A DNA stretch of 64,000 bases, taken from assembly GCF_000428765.1 (NCBI RefSeq), contig NZ_AUAO01000003.1:124001-188000 (forward strand), written 5' to 3'. A program made the translations under genes and the position numbers. The notes below the pieces were generated by a model that saw only the letters and a program-made list of their open reading frames with translations, was not told where the DNA came from and did not search any database. How positions within the stretch are numbered: the stretch's first letter is position 1; every line of letters begins with the position of its first letter. This stretch comes from Brevundimonas aveniformis DSM 17977. Its GTDB lineage: Bacteria > Pseudomonadota > Alphaproteobacteria > Caulobacterales > Caulobacteraceae. Shown here one piece after another: positions 58,442 through 64,000 of this stretch.

Positions 58442-59383
58442 GTGCTTAGCGAACGTCTGTGGCATCTAACGCCGGTGTCCGGTTCGTTGCCCGTCCCCAC
58501 TGATCGTTTGAGCCCGACAGAAATCGCGGCCATTGCCGCCATCGTGGTGATCTGGGGCATCAACAATGCCGCCGCCATGGTTGGGACCGAGGTCTTGCCG
58601 CCGCTCTTTATGACGGCCCTGAGGTTCACGCTGGCCGGGCTGGTGTTGGTGCCGTTTCTGCGGCCGCCTTTTCCGGATTGGAAGAGCCTGGCCTTGCTGG
58701 TCCTGCTGGGCGGTCCCATCCATTTTGGCCTGATCTACACGGGGTATGCGCTGGCCGAGGACCTCAGCCCCTTTGTCGTGGCCCAGCAGATGTGGATCCC
58801 GTTCACAGCCTTGATCGCCTTTGTCGTGTTGGGCGAACGGCTCCGGCCTATGGCCGTGGTGGGGCTGGTCGTGGCCTTCCTTGGTATTGCCTGGATGACG
58901 GCGGACCCGCGCGCCATGCGCGATTGGGTTCCGATTTTGATTGGCCTTGCGGCGGGCCTGGCTTGGGCGGGGTGCACCGTGCTGGCACGGCGGACGCGGG
59001 GTGTCTCGCCGTTTCAGATGCAGGGGTTGCTGGCCTTGGGTACGGCACCGGTCATGGCCGTGGCGTCATGGCTGTTTGAAGGGGGCCAATGGGCCGCAGC
59101 GCGGGCGGCAACACCGTTGATCTGGGTCTGTGTGATCTGGGCCGGGCTGGTGTCGTCCGTGGTGGCGACGGCCCTGCTGTTCTGGCTGGTCCAGCGGCGA
59201 GAGGCGGGGCGGGTGACTCCCTATCTGTTGGCGACGCCCCTGGTGAGTGCTGCGATCGGGGTTGCCTGGCTTGGGGACGTATTGACGCCTCAGATCCTGG
59301 TGGGCGGTGGAATTGCTTTGGCCGGCGTTCTGCTGGTGGCGCTGGCCGAACGGGGGTTGAGGGCCGGTGCCGCCTCAAGCTAG
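58442..59383 (+). CDS. DMT-superfamily (EamA) transporter
   Basis: Inner-membrane transporter of up to 313 residues with ten helices in two EamA repeats: IAAIAAIVVIWGINNAAAMVG begins the first, VPILIGLAAGLAWAGCTVLARR the second. Substrate unknown; members export amino acids or metabolites. The start is uncertain: GTG at 58442 gives a polar leader of 30 residues, and the GTG at 58475 is an alternative. Stop overlaps the converging oxygenase gene by four bases. Confidence 0.88.
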   Translation: MLSERLWHLTPVSGSLPVPTDRLSPTEIAAIAAIVVIWGINNAAAMVGTEVLPPLFMTALRFTLAGLVLVPFLRPPFPDWKSLALLVLLGGPIHFGLIYTGYALAEDLSPFVVAQQMWIPFTALIAFVVLGERLRPMAVVGLVVAFLGIAWMTADPRAMRDWVPILIGLAAGLAWAGCTVLARRTRGVSPFQMQGLLALGTAPVMAVASWLFEGGQWAAARAATPLIWVCVIWAGLVSSVVATALLFWLVQRREAGRVTPYLLATPLVSAAIGVAWLGDVLTPQILVGGGIALAGVLLVALAERGLRAGAASS

Positions 59384-60462
59384 GCCGGGTCGACAGGCGC
59401 GTCCGGCATCGTCGTTTCGGCCTTTTGCGTGTCGAGGAACTTGAGATTTGCCCGGCGGATCTCTGCCGCAGCCTCATCGTAGAGGAAGGGCAAGAAGGCG
59501 TAGCGCGTGCCACGCGTGATGGTGGTCGCTTCGTGCAGTAGAGAGCACGAGAAGACGACGGCCCCGCCGAGCGGGGGGCGGTAGGTCCGGTTGCCGTACT
59601 CCGGGAAGCACAGATCGCCACCGTCGAAGTCATGATTGAGGTTGATCGAGACGGCAAAGCGGCGATGCGCCGTGCCCTTGGTCGTATTGTCCCGGTGGCG
59701 TCTAAAATGACCCCCGGTTTCTGCGTCGTAGCAAGCGACCAGATACCGCTCCATACGTGTCACGCGGAAGTGGAAGGCCTTGTGGATGAGAGGGACGAGG
59801 CGGCGCTGGATACGGGCACCGGCCTGGTCCTTGAGCGTACCGTCCGGCAGCATGACGTCTGACCGGCGCTTGTGATTTGGGTCGTTGATCAGGCGGGTCA
59901 TGCCGTCGACCTCGCGCATGAAGCCGGAGGGCTGGCCCCCGATCCTTTGATATTCGTCGATCAGGGCCTGGCAGAAGGCGGGTTCGAAAATGCGCGGGGC
60001 CACCAGGACCGGGGCAAAGATTTCCGATCCGGTATGCAGGTCCGGTGGTGGCAGGGTGGACACATTTTCGAGGATGCTGGCGGCGTACTCCATGCCGGTG
60101 CGGCGCAAGATGACCAGGCTGGGGTCGATGAGAAACCAGGCTGGGCCTGACTCGGCGTCCAGGGTCGTCGCGCCAATGCCTTCCGGGTCAAAAAGCCAGC
60201 GGAGGCCGGGGACCTGGTCCTGGCAGCGTTCGCGCCAGCGAGGCTGGTCCGGGACGACGCCGAAGGCACAGGCGTGGACGTCATTGAAGCGGTGTCGGGC
60301 GGCTTCCAGGTGTTCGATGCCTCTGAGAACCTCGTCCTCACTGGCTCGGCTGAGCGCGGCAATGAGCAGATAGCGTCCCCCGGCCGAGTCGACGACATAT
60401 CTGGGATTGGTGACGCCGGGCAGGCGCAGTGGAGGGAGGTGATCGCCGACTATCAGGTCCAT
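59380..60462 (-). CDS. Redoxin-like domain fused to 2OG-Fe(II) oxygenase
   Basis: Protein of 360 residues. Residues 1-130 have a peroxiredoxin/thioredoxin-like fold (GDHLPPLRLPG, LRWLFDPEGIGATTL, PAWFLIDPSLVILRRTG) but no Cys at the peroxidatic position. Residues about 150-340 are a prolyl-4-hydroxylase-type dioxygenase: His256-x-Asp258 in HFRRHRDN, His310 in LLHEATTI and Arg320 binding 2-oxoglutarate in RGTRYAFLPF. The oxygenase should be active; the redoxin domain is probably a binding module. Substrate unknown. Confidence 0.87.
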   Translation of the reverse strand: MDLIVGDHLPPLRLPGVTNPRYVVDSAGGRYLLIAALSRASEDEVLRGIEHLEAARHRFNDVHACAFGVVPDQPRWRERCQDQVPGLRWLFDPEGIGATTLDAESGPAWFLIDPSLVILRRTGMEYAASILENVSTLPPPDLHTGSEIFAPVLVAPRIFEPAFCQALIDEYQRIGGQPSGFMREVDGMTRLINDPNHKRRSDVMLPDGTLKDQAGARIQRRLVPLIHKAFHFRVTRMERYLVACYDAETGGHFRRHRDNTTKGTAHRRFAVSINLNHDFDGGDLCFPEYGNRTYRPPLGGAVVFSCSLLHEATTITRGTRYAFLPFLYDEAAAEIRRANLKFLDTQKAETTMPDAPVDPA

Positions 60463-60496
60463 GGATCAAATACTCAGCCGCCAGGACCCCCCTCTG

Positions 60497-61093
60497 TCAA
60501 TCTGCACGGTTGGAAATGGGGGCGGCCAGTACGGCGCAGGCCATACGCGCGCCGGCCCCGCCGATCGGCTGGCTGACATGATCGTCGGGCCCGACGTGGA
60601 TCACCAGCGAGAGGCCATCGGCGTCTCCCAAGTCGCTGCCCGAAGGCGGGCGTCCGGCATGAGATAGATAGACTTCTGCATGGGCTGTCCCATCAGCATG
60701 GGCAAAGACGTTTTGCAGGTCGCCGTAGTCTGGGCCGCCGTTCCAGTTCAACAGGCCGTGAGGGCGGTTGTGTTCAGGGTGATTGACGTGGCCCCCCGCG
60801 CTCTGGAAGCCGGGGCCGTCGCAGGTTCCAACCGCGTGCAGGTGCGCCCCATGCCAACCTGGCGACCAGCCTTGCCCCTCGATCGTCAAGAGCAGGCCTT
60901 GGGGGCCGGAACGCAGGGTGACCTGCCCCATCTGTGTGCCGTCGCCGCCTCGCAAAGGTGCAATAGCAGGCGATTGTACCGGCTCCGGCACGGCGGTCGC
61001 GTCAGGTTCTGATCCGATCATCTGACCGACGGCGCCGCATCCGCCCGAAAGGCAAATAAACGATAGAGAAATCAGCGACATAATCCGAGGCAT
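60497..61093 (-). CDS. sodC: Cu/Zn superoxide dismutase family lipoprotein
   Basis: Protein of 198 residues. MPRIMSLISLSFICLSGGCGAVGQ carries a lipobox-like LSGGC at Cys19. The SodC core has copper and zinc ligands in GAHLHAVGTC, SAGGHVNHPEHNRPHG and LVIHVGPDDHVSQPIGGAGARMACAVL, with paired Cys for the conserved disulfide. It should dismutate superoxide in the periplasm. GGAGGA five bases upstream of the ATG. Diverges from gyrA across 100 bases and follows a 34-base gap from the oxygenase gene, so the two minus-strand genes may be one operon. Confidence 0.9.
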   Translation of the reverse strand: MPRIMSLISLSFICLSGGCGAVGQMIGSEPDATAVPEPVQSPAIAPLRGGDGTQMGQVTLRSGPQGLLLTIEGQGWSPGWHGAHLHAVGTCDGPGFQSAGGHVNHPEHNRPHGLLNWNGGPDYGDLQNVFAHADGTAHAEVYLSHAGRPPSGSDLGDADGLSLVIHVGPDDHVSQPIGGAGARMACAVLAAPISNRAD

Positions 61094-61108
61094 CTTATCC
61101 TCCGTTGA

Positions 61109-61129
61109 GCGGGGGCATATTTGCCCCGC
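61109..61129. other. GC-rich hairpin in the sodC-gyrA divergent region
   Basis: GGGGCA / TGCCCC stem with a 4-base TATT loop (61112-61127), extendable with GC pairs and one bulge. It lies in the leader of sodC or upstream of gyrA. A regulatory role is possible but unsupported. Confidence 0.35.
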
Positions 61130-61193
61130 CGGGCCGAAAATGCTAACAATCCGTCAGCGCTGAACGCTTCGATTCTTATCAGAAAATCTCCCT

Positions 61194-63959
61194 TTGACCG
61201 ACGAAACTGAAGACCACGGCACACCCGAGGGCCGGGGCAACATTGCCCCCATCGCCATCGAGGATGAGCTCAAGAAATCCTATCTCGATTACGCCATGAG
61301 CGTGATCGTCAGTCGTGCGCTGCCGGATGCGCGCGACGGCCTGAAACCCGTGCATCGTCGCATCGTTTACGCCATGCACGAGGAAGGCCGTACGCACGAC
61401 AAGAAGTACGTCAAGTCGGCCAACATCGTCGGTGATGTCATGGGTCGCTACCACCCGCACGGTGACAGCGCGATCTATGATGCCCTGGTGCGGATGGCCC
61501 AGCCGTTTTCGATGGGACTGTTGCTGGTCGATGGGCAGGGCAACTTCGGCTCGGTCGACGGCGATCCACCGGCGGCCATGCGTTACACCGAAAGCCGGAT
61601 GACCAAGGCCGCCGAGGCCCTGATCGACGACATCAACAAGGATACCGTCGACTTCAAGGAGACTTACGACGGGAGCCGTGAGGAGCCCGTGGTCCTGCCT
61701 GCGCGCTATCCGAACCTGCTGGTCAATGGGGCCGGCGGTATTGCGGTGGGCATGGCGACAAACATTCCGCCGCACAATCTGGGTGAGGTGGTCGATGCCT
61801 GCCTGGCGCTGCTGGATGATCCTGACATCGGCACCGACAGCCTGCTTGAAATCGTTCCCGGCCCGGATTTTCCGACCGGCGGCGAGATCCTCGGTCGAAC
61901 AGCGGCGCGCAATGCTCTGCTAAGCGGTCGTGGGTCGGTGGTCGTGCGCGGCAAGGCGTCAATCGAGACGATCCGCAAGGATCGCGAAGCCATCATCATC
62001 ACCGAGCTGCCGTATCAGGTGAACAAGGCAACGCTGCAAGAGCGGATTGCTGAGCTGGTACGTGAAAAGCGGGTCGAGGGCGTTTCTGACGTGCGCGACG
62101 AATCCGACCGCCACGGCATGCGTGTCGTGGTCGAGTTGAAGCGCGATGCGTCGGGCGATGTGGTGCTGAACCAGCTCTATCGTTTCACCGCCCTGCAAAG
62201 CTCATTCGGCGTCAACATGCTGGCGCTGAACCGTGGCCGTCCTGAGCAGATGGGTCTGCGGACTCTGCTGGAGCTGTTCCTGGATCATCGCGAAGAGGTG
62301 GTGATCCGGCGTACCAAGTTCGAACTGGCCAAGGCGCGGGATCGCGGGCACGTGCTGGTTGGTCTGGGCCTGGCGGTGGCGAACATCGACGAGGTCGTGG
62401 CCCTGATCCGTGCCGCCAAGGACCCGGCCGAGGCCCGCGAACAGCTTCAGGCCAAGGTCTGGCCGGTCGGGGACATGATGGCCCTGATCGAACTTATCGC
62501 CGACCCGCGCTCGGTCGTGGTCGAGGGCGACAAGCTGCGTTTCACCGATGAGCAGGCTCGCGCCATCCTGGCCCTGACGCTGAGCCGTCTGACGGGCCTG
62601 GGCCGTGACGAGATCTTCGAGGAAGCGCGTGAGGTCGCTGCTGATATTCAGGAACGACTGACCCTGCTTTCGGACCGGGCAAACATCCTGGCGGTGGTTC
62701 GTGAAGACCTGATGCGCGTGCGGGCCGAGTTCGCCGTGCCGCGTCGTTCGGAATTCGTCGAGGGCGATTTCGAGCTGGAAGACGAAGACCTGATCCCGCG
62801 CGAGGACATGGTGGTGACCGTTACCCACGGCGGCTACGTCAAGCGCACGGCCCTGGCCGACTATCGGACGCAGCATCGCGGCGGCAAGGGCAAGTCCGGC
62901 ATGCGGATGAAGGATGAAGATGCCGTGGTTGGTGTCTTCTCGGCGTCGACCCATACGCCGGTGCTGTTCTTCGCGACCAACGGCAAGGCCTACAAGCTCA
63001 AGGTCTGGAGGCTCCCCCTCGGGGCGGCCAATGCGCGCGGCAAGGCGTTTGTGAACCTGCTGCCGATTGAGCCGGGCGACTCCATTATGAACGTGCTGCC
63101 GCTGCCGGAAGATGAGGCGACCTGGGACAGCTATGACATCATGTTCGCCACCAAGTCCGGCGACGTGCGACGCAACAAGCTGTCGGACTTCGCCAGCGTC
63201 AACCGGGCCGGCAAGATCGCGATGGATCTGGAAGACGGCGACTCGATGGTCGGCGTGTCCCTGTGCACGGCCGAAGATGATGTGATGCTGACGACGGCGC
63301 TAGGTCGGGCGATCCGGTTCAAGGCTGACGATGTGCGGGTCTTCAAGGGCCGCAAGTCGACCGGCGTGCGGGGTGTTCGCCTGCAAGCCAATGACGAGGT
63401 CATTTCCATGGCCGTGCTCGGTCGCTTCGAGGCGACGCCCGAGGAACGCAACGCCTACGTCAAGCACGCCAACGCCATGCGTCGGGCGCTAGGCGAGGGC
63501 GAGGATGAGGTGGCCGCGACCGACGAAGCCGACGACGCCGGCGAGGATGCTGTCCTGTCGGTCGAGCGGATCGCCGAAATGGGGGCTGCCGAACAGTTCA
63601 TTCTCACAATCACTGAGACGGGCTTTGGCAAGCGGTCCTCGGCCTATGAGTACCGGCGCACGGGACGCGGCGGGCAGGGGCTGACGGCGCATGGTCTGGG
63701 CGGTCGCGCCGGTGACCGACTGGCGGCCAGTTTCCCGGTCGAGGAAAGCGATGACCTGATGCTGGTAACGTCGGGCGGTCAGATGATCCGCACGCCGGTC
63801 GATCAGATCCGCATCGTCGGACGCACCAGCCAGGGCGTCACCGTCTTCCGCACGGCCGAGGGTGAAAGGGTCGTGTCGGTTGAGCGCCTGCCGGACTCGG
63901 GAGAGGAAGGCGGCGACGAGGGCGAAACGACGCCAACCGAGACAGACGGCGAGGCGTGA
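61194..63959 (+). CDS. gyrA: DNA gyrase subunit A
   Basis: Type II topoisomerase cleavage subunit, 921 residues, acting with GyrB to introduce negative supercoils. N-terminal [40 protein letters not shown], quinolone-determining region [20 protein letters not shown] with Ser and Asp at the E. coli 83 and 87 positions, and catalytic Tyr in MRYTESRM. The GyrA box [12 protein letters not shown] starts the six-blade C-terminal domain, so it is GyrA and not ParC. An acidic insertion ([22 protein letters not shown], about 770-790) and an acidic tail are present. TTG start without a clear ribosome site. Confidence 0.97.
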   Translation: MTDETEDHGTPEGRGNIAPIAIEDELKKSYLDYAMSVIVSRALPDARDGLKPVHRRIVYAMHEEGRTHDKKYVKSANIVGDVMGRYHPHGDSAIYDALVRMAQPFSMGLLLVDGQGNFGSVDGDPPAAMRYTESRMTKAAEALIDDINKDTVDFKETYDGSREEPVVLPARYPNLLVNGAGGIAVGMATNIPPHNLGEVVDACLALLDDPDIGTDSLLEIVPGPDFPTGGEILGRTAARNALLSGRGSVVVRGKASIETIRKDREAIIITELPYQVNKATLQERIAELVREKRVEGVSDVRDESDRHGMRVVVELKRDASGDVVLNQLYRFTALQSSFGVNMLALNRGRPEQMGLRTLLELFLDHREEVVIRRTKFELAKARDRGHVLVGLGLAVANIDEVVALIRAAKDPAEAREQLQAKVWPVGDMMALIELIADPRSVVVEGDKLRFTDEQARAILALTLSRLTGLGRDEIFEEAREVAADIQERLTLLSDRANILAVVREDLMRVRAEFAVPRRSEFVEGDFELEDEDLIPREDMVVTVTHGGYVKRTALADYRTQHRGGKGKSGMRMKDEDAVVGVFSASTHTPVLFFATNGKAYKLKVWRLPLGAANARGKAFVNLLPIEPGDSIMNVLPLPEDEATWDSYDIMFATKSGDVRRNKLSDFASVNRAGKIAMDLEDGDSMVGVSLCTAEDDVMLTTALGRAIRFKADDVRVFKGRKSTGVRGVRLQANDEVISMAVLGRFEATPEERNAYVKHANAMRRALGEGEDEVAATDEADDAGEDAVLSVERIAEMGAAEQFILTITETGFGKRSSAYEYRRTGRGGQGLTAHGLGGRAGDRLAASFPVEESDDLMLVTSGGQMIRTPVDQIRIVGRTSQGVTVFRTAEGERVVSVERLPDSGEEGGDEGETTPTETDGEA

Positions 63960-64000
63960 TCGAAACCGTCCACATCGACGGCGCGCCGGCGACTGTTGAG
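63956..64000 (+). CDS. Start of an unidentified gene after gyrA (cut by window)
   Basis: A GTG overlapping the gyrA stop (GTGA) opens a frame reading [15 protein letters not shown] up to the last base. Only 15 codons are visible, too few to name the product, but the overlap matches the coupling style seen across the window. Confidence 0.5.
   Translation, partial: MIETVHIDGAPATVE

Overview
The window is high-GC chromosomal DNA of an alphaproteobacterium, almost certainly Caulobacterales and probably Brevundimonas or a close relative. The grounds are: a 14-gene complex I operon with unfused nuoC and nuoD and many small extra genes, an alphaproteobacterial short-form ProS, the dgt/SPOR/nagZ/scpAB/tatABC order, and a SidA-like 29-residue ORF behind an alphaproteobacterial-type LexA box just upstream of dnaE. 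Both window ends cut genes (lon at the left, an unknown gene after gyrA at the right). I see no insertion sequence, prophage, CRISPR array or rRNA; two tRNAs are present. Genus is inference; no search was run.

Layout. 1-2.8 kb: 3' part of lon, hup (HU), tRNA-Val(TAC). 2.9-12.9 kb is the most accessory-looking stretch: a large Asp-rich autotransporter, an SPFH/ribbon-helix-helix gene pair behind an 11-bp-periodic operator-like repeat, a GT4 glycosyltransferase, tRNA-Asp(GTC), a predicted exported protein with six exact FPGDML repeats, an FAD monooxygenase-like protein, and a MASE1 hybrid histidine kinase facing away from the nuo operon. 13.2-31.1 kb: nuoABCDEFGHIJKLMN on the plus strand with ten extra small genes between subunit genes, mostly coupled by 1-10 nt start/stop overlaps. 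31-39.3 kb continues the same direction: biotin ligase, RNase J, trypsin-like protease, methylmalonyl-CoA epimerase, a DUF1467 protein, a lipoprotein, proS, lolC, lolD.

39.4-52.5 kb: a cluster of palindromic octamers, a 38-residue basic protein and an A-type Fe-S carrier on the minus strand; then dgt, a SPOR protein, nagZ, scpA, scpB, a DUF6624-like protein, an unknown exported protein beside a relic-like sequence, an M13 peptidase, tatABC, an M28 peptidase and a lipoprotein. 52.3-56 kb: LexA-type promoter, sidA-like micro-ORF, dnaE. 56-64 kb: an SDR/DoxX-like fusion with a DUF2269 protein, an exported deoxyribosyltransferase-like protein, a DMT transporter, a cysteine-less redoxin/2OG-Fe(II) oxygenase fusion, a SodC-like lipoprotein, and gyrA.

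How the parts fit. The core is housekeeping: proton-pumping NADH dehydrogenase, lipoprotein and Tat export, chromosome condensation and replication, cell-wall recycling and protein turnover. The parts most worth a second look are the FPGDML repeat protein with its neighbouring flavoprotein, the ten non-canonical genes inside the nuo operon (including two diverged tandem paralogues and a 34-codon ORF that exactly fills the nuoI-nuoJ gap), the SPFH/RHH cassette, and the SOS-controlled SidA-like peptide.
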